Source: Mucilaginibacter sp. KACC 22773 (lineage in GTDB: Bacteria > Bacteroidota > Bacteroidia > Sphingobacteriales > Sphingobacteriaceae). From it: a stretch of 64,000 nt of DNA. A program made the translations under genes and the position numbers. The notes under the pieces are model-generated. The model made no database searches. It was not told the DNA's origin and saw only the letters and a list, made by a program, of their open reading frames with translations. The DNA lies in contig NZ_CP117883.1 of NCBI RefSeq assembly GCF_028736215.1, forward strand, positions 4,402,001-4,466,000, given 5' to 3'. Below, in pieces: positions 17,457 through 24,955 of this stretch. Each line of letters begins with the position of its first letter. The stretch's first letter is position 1.

Positions 17457-18011
17457 CTACAACAAAAACAAAGTCCCCAATGAAGTACGCAAATGTTTAA
17501 GCGCTTTGGTTAAATGATTTTCGACTGTTTTGGTAGATATATTGAGCCTTGAGGCAATTTGTTTATGGGTAAGGTACTCTTCGCGGCTAAGCTTGTAAAC
17601 TTCGCGGCATTTTTCGGGTAGCGTTTCAACTACCGAATTTACCTGTGAAACCAGCTCTTTGTATTCTAAATTTTCATGGGTGTCAGGGCTTTGCAAACTG
17701 TTGGCAAGGGCATCAAACACATCGCTTGTTGCAACCCCGGCACGGATTTGCCTGTAAACTTCATAACGGATGGATGCATACAGGTATGCTTTTAACGATA
17801 CGGCTATTTGGATATTATCCCTGCTATTCCAAAGCTTGATGAACAGTTCCTGGATAACATCTTCGCAGGACTGCTTATCTTTTAAAACATTATAGGCCGA
17901 CAGGAACAATTGCTGCCAGTATTTTTTGTAGATAGCGGTCAACACACTTTCATCGCCCGACTTTAACCGGTCGATCAATTGCACATCGCTTATAGCTACC
18001 TTTTCTGCCAT
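17457..18011 (-). CDS. RNA polymerase sigma-70 factor, ECF subfamily
   Basis: ECF sigma factor of 184 residues, the group paired with FecR and SusC in Bacteroidota. Region 2 is seen at about residues 25-95 (LSAYNVLKDKQSCEDVIQ, ELFIKLWNSRDNIQI, SLKAYLYASIRYEVY). Region 4 is at about 125-175 with LPEKCREVYKLSREEYLTH, then the helix-turn-helix KQIASRLNISTKTVENHLTK. It starts the glycan locus and most likely activates susC and perhaps itself when FecR is relieved. Confidence 0.95.
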   Translation of the reverse strand: MAEKVAISDVQLIDRLKSGDESVLTAIYKKYWQQLFLSAYNVLKDKQSCEDVIQELFIKLWNSRDNIQIAVSLKAYLYASIRYEVYRQIRAGVATSDVFDALANSLQSPDTHENLEYKELVSQVNSVVETLPEKCREVYKLSREEYLTHKQIASRLNISTKTVENHLTKALKHLRTSLGTLFLL

Positions 18012-18144
18012 CCTGAAAGGGGGTTAACATAGAATTGCGATAAATTTAGCAAAAATTAACTATTGATGTAAATTATGGCATAAATCAATCGCGATCGCAG
18101 GAGTTTTAAAGCTTTGTTTCACATCAAATTCCGGGTTGCAACAG

Positions 18145-18852
18145 TTATTTGGCATCATGAAAAATAATGCCCATACTGTGCCGCCGACCATTGGTAATCT
18201 CGGCTATGCCGTGTTTCATATTTACCCGGTGGTACCCTATGCTGCCTTTTGCGGGCCGGTAACTGGTGGTAAATAATATCATATCACCCTTGCCGGGTTT
18301 TAACACCATCGCCCTTGATTGTTCGCGCGGTTTTTGCTCCAGCAAAATAAATTCGCCACCCTCGTAATCTATGCCGGGTTCATCTAAAATAAAAACCGAT
18401 TGAATGGGAAAAAACACCTCGCCATACAAATCCTGGTGCATGGCATTGTAACCGCCTTCGGTGTATTGCAGTATCAACGGAGTTGGCCGCAATTGTTCAT
18501 GCTGATGGCAATACTGCAGCAATTCATCTAAAGTATCGGCAAAACGCGTAGGCTTATTTAGCATTTCCATCCAATTATTGGCAATGGGCGCAAGGTGGGG
18601 ATAAACATGCTCCCGTAACTGTTGAATGATTGCCGGCAATGGATATTTGAAATATTTATACTCGCCCCGGCCGTAATGGTGGCGTTCCATCACAACGGTT
18701 TTGCGGTAAAGCCCATCATCAATATATTGATTGGCCAAAGCGGCGCATTCATCCGCAGCTAAAACGTTTTTTACAATGGCATATCCACGGGCATCCATAC
18801 CGGCCTTAATATCAGCCCAATTTAAATTATCAATTCGCTCTTTAATTTCCAT
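18145..18852 (-). CDS. 2OG-Fe(II) oxygenase (COG3826-like)
   Basis: Iron and 2-oxoglutarate dependent dioxygenase of about 235 residues. The jelly-roll core shows the metal ligands in NAMHQDLYGE (His139, Asp141) and KHGIAE (His214), followed by the Arg-containing GRRHSMGIIFHDA that would bind 2-oxoglutarate. The gene lies 6 bases after the Ada-like methyltransferase gene, a pairing that recurs in this phylum, so a role in repair of alkylated nucleic acid or in the same stress response is likely but not shown. The frame also offers GTG at 18855; I prefer the ATG directly after it. Confidence 0.8.
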   Translation of the reverse strand: MEIKERIDNLNWADIKAGMDARGYAIVKNVLAADECAALANQYIDDGLYRKTVVMERHHYGRGEYKYFKYPLPAIIQQLREHVYPHLAPIANNWMEMLNKPTRFADTLDELLQYCHQHEQLRPTPLILQYTEGGYNAMHQDLYGEVFFPIQSVFILDEPGIDYEGGEFILLEQKPREQSRAMVLKPGKGDMILFTTSYRPAKGSIGYHRVNMKHGIAEITNGRRHSMGIIFHDAK

Positions 18853-18858
18853 CACCTT

Positions 18859-19713
18859 TTATATTGATACCGGTTGATTAACCATTGCCGCCTCCCAGCC
18901 TATAATAGCCGATTTACGGGTTGCCCCCCAATGGTATTGCCCCGATTCGCCTGTCGACCGGATAACCCGGTGACAAGGGATCAAAAACGCTACCGGATTG
19001 GCCCCTATGGCGCTGCCTACTGCCCGGCTGGCATTTGGCAATTGTATTTTTTGCGAAACATCGCCATAGCTGCATAAGCCACCCATAGGTATTTTTAACA
19101 AGGCATCCCACACCTTTAATTGAAAACTACTGCCCTTTAAATGCAATTTTATTGCCGGCAATTGCGACCAGTCTTTTTTAAATATATGCAAAACATCCTG
19201 TTGCATCATATCAACTACCTGTGTATATGTTGCGTTGGAAAAATGCTGTTTAAGCTGATCTAAAGCGTCGGCATGGTCATCGGCAAAAGCCATGTAGCAA
19301 ATGCCTTTAGGAGTTGATGCCACTATGATATTACCAAACGGACTTTCGGCAAAGCTGTAGTTAATGCTCAGCTCCCTGCCACCATTTTTGTATTCGGCTG
19401 GGGTCATGCCTTCAATGTTGATGAACAGATCGTGTAGCCGCCCGGTACCCGACAGGCCCGTTTCATATGCCGTATCAAACAATGTGGCCTGCTTATCTTT
19501 CAAAATACCTTTGGCATATTCCAGGCTTAAGTATTGCAAAAACTTTTTAGGGCTGATGCCCACCCAATCTGTAAACAAACGCTGAAAATGAAAGGGGCTC
19601 AGGTTAACCTTTTCGGCAACTTCATCTAAATTTGGCTGGGTTTTAAAGTTGAGTTTTATATAGTTTATTGCCTCGGAGATACGATGGTAATTGATATTTT
19701 CCTGTGTGTTCAT
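18859..19713 (-). CDS. AraC-type regulator fused to O6-methylguanine-DNA methyltransferase (Ada-like)
   Basis: A 284-residue fusion: AraC-type helix-turn-helix at 1-105 (LDEVAEKVNLSPFHFQRLFT), then a methyltransferase domain whose acceptor Cys247 lies in the PCHRVIRSTG motif. It removes methyl or alkyl groups from O6 of guanine in a suicide reaction. Compared with E. coli Ada it lacks the N-terminal zinc domain that senses methylphosphotriesters, so induction by Cys38-type methylation is not possible; the regulator half may respond to Cys247 alkylation or act constitutively. It is the first gene of a two-gene operon with a 2OG-Fe(II) oxygenase. Confidence 0.92.
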   Translation of the reverse strand: MNTQENINYHRISEAINYIKLNFKTQPNLDEVAEKVNLSPFHFQRLFTDWVGISPKKFLQYLSLEYAKGILKDKQATLFDTAYETGLSGTGRLHDLFINIEGMTPAEYKNGGRELSINYSFAESPFGNIIVASTPKGICYMAFADDHADALDQLKQHFSNATYTQVVDMMQQDVLHIFKKDWSQLPAIKLHLKGSSFQLKVWDALLKIPMGGLCSYGDVSQKIQLPNASRAVGSAIGANPVAFLIPCHRVIRSTGESGQYHWGATRKSAIIGWEAAMVNQPVSI

Positions 19714-19783
19714 AATTTTATTTGTTATTTATAAACAAATGTAGGCCGATAGCGGATGTGGTAAAACCCGAAACTTGCTAAAG

Positions 19784-19878
19784 TCTGGAATCAGAATTTA
19801 CAGAATTTTAAAATGAACAGAATGTATGCATCGAATATTCTGCAAATTCTTTAATCCTGTAAATTCTGATTCAGATTC
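19784..19878. repeat. GAATCAGAATTTACAG inverted repeat overlapping a gene end
   Basis: Inverted repeat whose outer arms read TCTGGAATCAGAATTTACAG and CTGTAAATTCTGATTCAGA. Its inner part carries the AATGAACAGAAT motif also found at 30327, 47088 and 55258. The right arm lies inside the antiporter gene and encodes its last residues and stop. Confidence 0.8.
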
Positions 19879-21041
19879 CTCCTCGTCGCAAATAACCCCA
19901 AACTCAATATCAAACTTGTACCCAATACTACAATAAACAACAGCCCCGTACCAACCTGTGGTATCTTCAAATTATCGGGCAGGTTATAATATAGCAGTAC
20001 GCTGATTAGCCCCCGGGGTACTATTACTAACTCGGGCATCAGGTCGGTTTTGGATACGAATTTGATGTATAAAAAGCGGACCAGGTAAATGGATACCAGT
20101 ATGGCACCGCCGGTTGCCAGCAAGGTAATATCCTGCAATTCATAAATATCCATGGTATAACCAAATACTATGAAAAAGAACGTGCGCATCAAGAAAGCGC
20201 TCTCGGCAGATAGCTGGAAAAGCTGTTTGATATCGTGCTGAAAGGTTGGATAGATAAACAGTTTCCTGAACCACGGAAAACTGATTTGGTTGGCATTATT
20301 CAGGAACAGGCCCAGTGCCAGTACAATTATCAATGCCGATAAATGAAACGATTGCCCTACCGAATAAACCAATATAAGCAAGGCAATAATAAGGAACGAT
20401 TTGATGTGATGCGTTAACCGGCCAATAAGGTAAAGCAACAGCAGGCAGGATATGATGGCTGCTATAATAATGCCTGTAAGTTCGGCGCCAAGTTTTATAA
20501 ACGATACCACATCAATTTGCTGGTTGCGTACTATAAAGTTGAACAGCACAACGGTAAGGATATCCGAAAAAGAAGACTCATAAATAATAAACTCCTTTTT
20601 GTTTTTACCAAGGTTAGATGCCGATGGAATAGCCACTGCCGAACTGACCACGCAATAAGGTATGGCATTTACAAAGCACAGGTAAAAGCTTTGCCCCGTT
20701 AAATACCTGATGATAAATGTAATGGCAAATGCGCTAACCAATAAAATGGTAAATGCCGAAAAGAACGCTTTTTTGATGATGGCATTTTTATCGCTATTGT
20801 ACCGCAGTTCCAGCGCTCCCTCAAATACTATAAGGATAAGGCCCAACGTGCCAAGCGTAGGCAGAATCACCTTAAAATTGATCATTTTTACCCCAAAATA
20901 ATCAACAGTAAAATGTATCGCGATGCCAAGCATCAGCAATAAAATAACCGAAGGGATTTTGGTTTTACCGGCTATCAAATCGAACAGGTACGAGAAAATG
21001 ACCAGTCCGCTTAAAATAATCAGGGTTGTATATGTAGTCAA
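19851..21041 (-). CDS. Cation:proton antiporter (CPA family)
   Basis: Inner membrane exchanger of 396 residues with 11-12 hydrophobic helices, of the Na+/H+ exchanger fold. Helix 1-2 (LFDLIAGKTKIPSVILLLMLGIA) has the KxxIPxVxxLLxxG motif; ESSFSDILTVVLFNF near residue 160 carries the acidic residue in the ion-binding helix; RTFFFIVFGYTMDI is also typical. No TrkA-type cytoplasmic domain is attached. The only start in frame is TTG 21041, since a stop codon lies five codons upstream. The C-terminal NLNQNLQD is encoded by a dispersed repeat. Ion preference is not predictable. Confidence 0.85.
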   Translation of the reverse strand: MTTYTTLIILSGLVIFSYLFDLIAGKTKIPSVILLLMLGIAIHFTVDYFGVKMINFKVILPTLGTLGLILIVFEGALELRYNSDKNAIIKKAFFSAFTILLVSAFAITFIIRYLTGQSFYLCFVNAIPYCVVSSAVAIPSASNLGKNKKEFIIYESSFSDILTVVLFNFIVRNQQIDVVSFIKLGAELTGIIIAAIISCLLLLYLIGRLTHHIKSFLIIALLILVYSVGQSFHLSALIIVLALGLFLNNANQISFPWFRKLFIYPTFQHDIKQLFQLSAESAFLMRTFFFIVFGYTMDIYELQDITLLATGGAILVSIYLVRFLYIKFVSKTDLMPELVIVPRGLISVLLYYNLPDNLKIPQVGTGLLFIVVLGTSLILSLGLFATRRNLNQNLQD

Positions 21042-21190
21042 ATTACCAATTGTTTAACAGTGCGAGTACATAAATCAGCCTTAACATTTCAAACTTAAGC
21101 ATTGTTTCGCATTATTTTTTGTCGCGTACGGCGCATCCCTTGTTTGAAAGCCGATATCTTTTATATTTACTTCTTTAACAATAACAGCCT

Positions 21191-21634
21191 ATGGATCCGG
21201 CGCAATTTTACAGTTTTAAGGTGTGGCTAACTATGGTGATCATAGCACCCGTGCTACAAATCCTTGTAAGCCAGTTTTTCTTTCACTCCGGGAGTATCCT
21301 ATCGGTCGCCTTTATTAAAGAGTATCCATTATCTGTTGGGGTGTTAATGGTATTTACCTGCCCGCTGGGCGCGCTGCTTACTTTTATTATTCCGCGGATG
21401 ACCAGGAATTCAACCGTAATTGCTGTTAAGCAGCGGGTATCAGCTGCCCTGGGCATGGTTGTTATTTTGGTATTTCTTGGCGCATCTGCCGCTAAAAACG
21501 CCTACTCACCCTTTGAGTTATCGGCCATGTTGCTGCCATTCTTATTCCCTTTGTTATTGGGTGTTTGGATTTGCAGGCTGGATTTGGAAGATGAAAGCTA
21601 TGAAGACGAGGAGGAAGAAGAACCAGCATCCTGA
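21191..21634 (+). CDS. Small membrane protein with acidic tail, unknown function
   Basis: Protein of 147 residues with four predicted membrane helices (about 12-30, 43-65, 83-103 and 112-130) and a very acidic C-terminal tail (LDLEDESYEDEEEEEPAS). I do not recognise the family. It is divergent from the antiporter gene and stands alone on the plus strand before the flavin oxidoreductase gene. Codon use is like that of the neighbours, so I consider it a real gene. Confidence 0.75.
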   Translation: MDPAQFYSFKVWLTMVIIAPVLQILVSQFFFHSGSILSVAFIKEYPLSVGVLMVFTCPLGALLTFIIPRMTRNSTVIAVKQRVSAALGMVVILVFLGASAAKNAYSPFELSAMLLPFLFPLLLGVWICRLDLEDESYEDEEEEEPAS

Positions 21635-21815
21635 ACAGGTCGCAATTTAAAACCTCACCAAAAAAGTGTGAAGCACAGCAAAGGGCCACTGGTAAAAGCC
21701 GTTACGCCTGTTTTGCTTTCTGCTTTAGGCCTTCGGCTTTTAGCTTATATCTATTTTACAAAACAGTGTGGTTACAATCAATGTTACTTACCATATTTGT
21801 ACCAAATAAAAACAT

Positions 21816-22883
21816 ATGCCGCATCTATTCTCACCGCTTAAAATAAAGAACATCGAACTTAAAAACCGAATCGTGGTATCGCCCATGTGCGAGTATTCCA
21901 GCGAAGACGGTTTCGCTAACGACTGGCACCTGGTGCACCTGGGCAGCATGGCCGTTGGCGGTGCTGCTTTAATTATCACCGAAGCCACCGCCGTATCGCC
22001 CGAAGGCCGCATTTCATCTGCCGACCTTGGCCTTTATAAAGATGAACATATTATCAAATTAAAACAGATTACCGACTTTTTGCATGCCCGTGGTGCGTAT
22101 GCGGGCACACAGCTGGCGCATGCCGGCCGCAAGGCCAGCCACTTGCAGCCGTGGCTGGGCGGCAAGCAAGTACCATCAAATGAGCTTAACGGATGGAAAT
22201 CATACGCCCCAAGCCCAATCGCTTTTATCGACAGTGAAGAGGCACCTTTAGAGCTTGATAAAGCTGGCATTGAAAAAATTAAAGCTGATTTTAAAGCCGC
22301 CGCTGCCAGGGCTTTGGCCGCAGGTTTTGACGTAATTGAACTGCATGGCGCGCACGGGTATTTATTGCACGAGTTTTTATCGCCGGCAAGCAATAAACGT
22401 ACAGATGAATACGGAGGCCCGTTCGAGAACCGGATCCGTTTTTTACTGGAAGTAATTGAAAGTGTACAGGAAGCCTGGCCTGCCGAAAACCCGCTGTTTG
22501 TACGTATATCGGCAACCGAATGGACGGAAGGTGCCTGGACGGCTGATGACTCGGTAGCGCTTGCCAAAATATTAAAAGATAAAGGTATCGATCTTATTGA
22601 CTGCTCGACCGGCGGCAACATCGCTGGTGTTAAAATAGCGTTAAAACCAGGTTACCAGGTTGAATTTGCAGAGAAAGTTAAAAAAGAAAGCGGTATACTT
22701 ACCGGAGCAGTAGGCTTAATAACCAAACCGCACCAGGCTGATGAAATTATACAGGAAGGCGAAGCCGATGTTGTATTTATAGCCCGCGAAATGCTGCGCG
22801 ATCCGCATTTTGCACTACGCGCCGCCCATGAGCTGGGACACGAAGTAGAATGGCCGGAGCAGTACGTTCGGGCGAAATGGTAG
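21816..22883 (+). CDS. namA: NADPH dehydrogenase, Old Yellow Enzyme family (YqjM-like)
   Basis: FMN-dependent ene-reductase of 355 residues that reduces alpha,beta-unsaturated carbonyls with NADPH. The YqjM subgroup is shown by Cys25 in IVVSPMCEYSS, which tunes the flavin, and by QLAHAGRKAS (His-binding of substrate region), ELHGAHGYLLHEFLSPASN and the phosphate-binding GLITKP and FIAREMLRDP near the C-terminus. The protein has the normal length. A near-consensus promoter element CATATTTG lies at 21792-21799, close to the ATG. Probably a detoxification enzyme; the following OsmC gene would fit oxidative or electrophile stress. Confidence 0.93.
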   Translation: MPHLFSPLKIKNIELKNRIVVSPMCEYSSEDGFANDWHLVHLGSMAVGGAALIITEATAVSPEGRISSADLGLYKDEHIIKLKQITDFLHARGAYAGTQLAHAGRKASHLQPWLGGKQVPSNELNGWKSYAPSPIAFIDSEEAPLELDKAGIEKIKADFKAAAARALAAGFDVIELHGAHGYLLHEFLSPASNKRTDEYGGPFENRIRFLLEVIESVQEAWPAENPLFVRISATEWTEGAWTADDSVALAKILKDKGIDLIDCSTGGNIAGVKIALKPGYQVEFAEKVKKESGILTGAVGLITKPHQADEIIQEGEADVVFIAREMLRDPHFALRAAHELGHEVEWPEQYVRAKW

Positions 22884-22907
22884 GGCGGCGCGTAGCGCGC
22901 TGCGCGT

Positions 22908-22948
22908 TCATGGTTGATGGTTCATAGTTCATGGCCGATGGTTGATAG
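22908..22948. repeat. Heptamer-unit array (ATGGTTG type)
   Basis: Consecutive degenerate 7-bp units ATGGTTG, ATGGTTC, ATAGTTC, ATGGCCG, ATGGTTG just after the namA stop. It is the inverted partner of the array at 22993-23045. Confidence 0.75.
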
Positions 22949-22992
22949 CTTATCACTATGCGGAAATTATGAATCTTTATATTAACCCGAAA

Positions 22993-23045
22993 AACCATGA
23001 ACCATGATCTATGAACCATGAACTAAAAGCATGAACCATGAACTA
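22993..23045. repeat. Heptamer-unit array (CCATGAA type)
   Basis: Seven-bp units CCATGAA, CCATGAT, CTATGAA, CCATGAA, then CATGAA pieces, reverse-complementary in type to 22908-22948. Together they could form a long hairpin between namA and the OsmC gene. The second array ends about 30 bases before the OsmC start. Confidence 0.75.
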
Positions 23046-23076
23046 ATAAAACCACAAACAATAAAAAACACAAACT

Positions 23077-23496
23077 ATGAAACGTACAGCAAACGCCCAT
23101 TGGAATGGCACTTTACAGGCCGGCAGCGGAGAAATCACTACGCAAAGCACCGTGCTTAACAAAACCCAATACTCTTTTAAAACCCGCTTTGCCGATGGCA
23201 TTGGCACCAACCCCGAAGAACTGATTGCCGCCGCTCATGCAGGCTGTTTTACTATGGCTGTTGGCGCTGCTTTAACCCAAGCCGGCTTTACTCCCGGCGA
23301 TCTTACCACCGATGCTATCCTTGACCTTGATATGCAGGCCCTAAGCATCACCGGTATTCATTTAGAACTGAAAGCATCGGTTATTGACGGTGTTGATGAA
23401 GCTAAATTTAAAGCCATTGCCGAAGACGCAAAAGCAAATTGCATTATATCAAAAGCGCTGAGCGTACCATTTACTTTAAATGTTACTTACGCGTAA
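23077..23496 (+). CDS. OsmC family protein
   Basis: Peroxiredoxin-like OsmC of 139 residues, a cytoplasmic dimer that reduces organic hydroperoxides through two cysteines. The first is in AAHAGCFTMAVGAAL, the second in KANCIISKALSVPF, the usual spacing for this family. The N-terminal RTANAHWNGTLQAGSGEITT is typical. It follows namA by 193 bases filled by repeats; whether they share a transcript is unclear. Confidence 0.93.
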   Translation: MKRTANAHWNGTLQAGSGEITTQSTVLNKTQYSFKTRFADGIGTNPEELIAAAHAGCFTMAVGAALTQAGFTPGDLTTDAILDLDMQALSITGIHLELKASVIDGVDEAKFKAIAEDAKANCIISKALSVPFTLNVTYA

Positions 23497-23595
23497 GTAA
23501 TATTTCATCATGTCATTGCGTGTACCGATCAGGTAAAAATTAAAAAAAACGTTATGACGCACAACAAAATATAATTAAATTGATGTTCTAAACCG

Positions 23596-23676
23596 CCGTC
23601 ATTGCGAGGTACGAAGCAATCCCGAACTATGTGGGACTTAGCATATCGGGGATTGCTTCGTACCTCGCAATGACGG
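23596..23676. repeat. Perfect palindromic REP-like element
   Basis: Arms CCGTCATTGCGAGGTACGAA... and its exact complement ending ...TACCTCGCAATGACGG enclose a short spacer, about 81 bp in all. Elements with CGTCATTGCGAGG and ACGAAGCAATC are common between genes of Bacteroidota. It lies between the convergent OsmC and lipoprotein genes, where it could also act as a transcription barrier. Confidence 0.85.
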
Positions 23677-23717
23677 TTTTCTATACTGGTAATCAATAAA
23701 CTTACAAACACGCCATT

Positions 23718-23808
23718 ATAGTGAGGAACGACGTGGCGATCTCTTAGTTACGCGTGAATGACCTGCAATGTCCGCGATCGCCGCGCTACGCTCGCGATGA
23801 CACATTCT
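23718..23808. repeat. Degenerate second REP-like element
   Basis: A more diverged relative of the palindrome at 23596-23676: GAGGAACGACGTGGCGATCTC at the left and GCGATCGCCGCGCTACGCTCGCGATGACA at the right in inverted orientation. With the first element it fills the 321 bases between the OsmC gene and the next gene. Confidence 0.6.
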
Positions 23809-23817
23809 TCCGAGTTT

Positions 23818-24219
23818 TTATTTCTGTATCAACACCAATAACTCCTGCGGCGTTTCGTAAGTGGCACCCTTATATTCAAGGGCCTTTACCCCTACACATA
23901 CAGTATCTATGGCATTGCCCACATGGGTAATGAGAATCTGCCCCCGTACATCGGGCTGGACGCCTTCGCCGGCCGGTTTCATGCCATCGAGCAAGTGCAT
24001 CACACTATCAATGGCTGTGGGTTTTGTAAAAATCTTAATCCTGCTTGCCGGAAAATAATAGCTGAATTTATCACAGGGGATCCTGAACTGTGTTTCGCGG
24101 CCCAGCTCCGTAAACTTAAAGCGGATGCTTTGAACGGCGTCGGCAGGGTTGGGTTTGGATTTGCAGGCCGACAAGGCAAAAAACACAAAAAGGATTATCA
24201 CCGTGTTTAATTTTTTCAT
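23818..24219 (-). CDS. Hypothetical lipoprotein
   Basis: Protein of 133 residues with a lipoprotein signal (lipobox LSAC at residue 19). The mature part has no motif I know; it is mostly beta-rich, with FKFTELGRETQFRIPC and TYETPQELLVLIQK. It is 56 bases downstream of another small envelope protein gene on the same strand, so the two may form an operon with a cell-envelope role. Confidence 0.75.
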   Translation of the reverse strand: MKKLNTVIILFVFFALSACKSKPNPADAVQSIRFKFTELGRETQFRIPCDKFSYYFPASRIKIFTKPTAIDSVMHLLDGMKPAGEGVQPDVRGQILITHVGNAIDTVCVGVKALEYKGATYETPQELLVLIQK

Positions 24220-24275
24220 AATATATTGATTTGTAAATTACTTAGGACGGCCGGTATAATCCGGCTTTTTTAAAA

Positions 24276-24725
24276 CTATCGTTTTGGAACTATTACGTAA
24301 ATATCGTCTTTATAAGGAATATAAATGCCGGCATTCTCCGTTTGGCAAATATCAATAGCGGTAATAAATGCCTGATATTTCGCGGTATTCCAGAAATGAA
24401 AATCTATACCCCTTTCAGTATCTCCCGAAGCCAGCATTTTTCTGATTTCAAGGCGGGCGAAATCGAGGCGGGCCTTATCGCCAATTTCGTTGCCATCTAA
24501 ATTTATTCTGAGATAGTTTCTAACCGGTGGAAAATCCCGTTGAAGCCGCTTTGGTAACCTGCTGTTCCATTCAGGACTCCATACCGCTATATCCATGGCA
24601 CTGTAACGCACAAATGCTTTATGCTGCTTTAAATAAACCAGGCAAAATAATGGCAACAATACAAGGCTGATCATTCCGGGTGAGTAAACAATGGGGTTGC
24701 GCGGGGTTAAGGTTAATATTTTCAT
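24276..24725 (-). CDS. Membrane-anchored hypothetical protein
   Basis: Protein of 149 residues with one N-terminal membrane segment (about 16-33, GMISLVLLPLFCLVYL) and a soluble periplasmic part. The C-terminal half (YQAFITAIDICQTEN, IYIPYKDDIYVIVP) has an arrangement loosely like ExbD-type periplasmic domains, but this is only an impression. No family identified. Precedes the lipoprotein gene at 23818-24219. Confidence 0.65.
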   Translation of the reverse strand: MKILTLTPRNPIVYSPGMISLVLLPLFCLVYLKQHKAFVRYSAMDIAVWSPEWNSRLPKRLQRDFPPVRNYLRINLDGNEIGDKARLDFARLEIRKMLASGDTERGIDFHFWNTAKYQAFITAIDICQTENAGIYIPYKDDIYVIVPKR

Positions 24726-24827
24726 GATTCAGGTTTAAAAACAAATTAGGCTAATATCAACACATAACGAATTACAGAGCAGTAAATTATAACTAAAAAC
24801 GGTGAATTGAAAAGACTAATAACAGGT

Positions 24828-24955
24828 GGCTAAACCCCTACCTCCTCCTTCCCCAAGGAAGGAATCGCACATTCTCACGCTCTATTTATTTCTCACAACC
24901 TGAATACAATCACACCAATCAAAAAGTCCCCCCTTCAGGGGGTTAGGGGCCTCCT
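24828..24955. repeat. Pair of C-rich inverted repeats (CCCCCTTCAGGGGG type)
   Basis: CTACCTCCTCCTTCCCCAAGG and, in opposite sense, CCCCCCTTCAGGGGGTTAGG with GGCCTCCTAC lie downstream of the carboxypeptidase gene. The motif CCCCTGAAGGGG recurs at 50142-50166 and 61613-61640, also next to gene ends, so it may serve as a transcription end or REP element. Confidence 0.65.
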
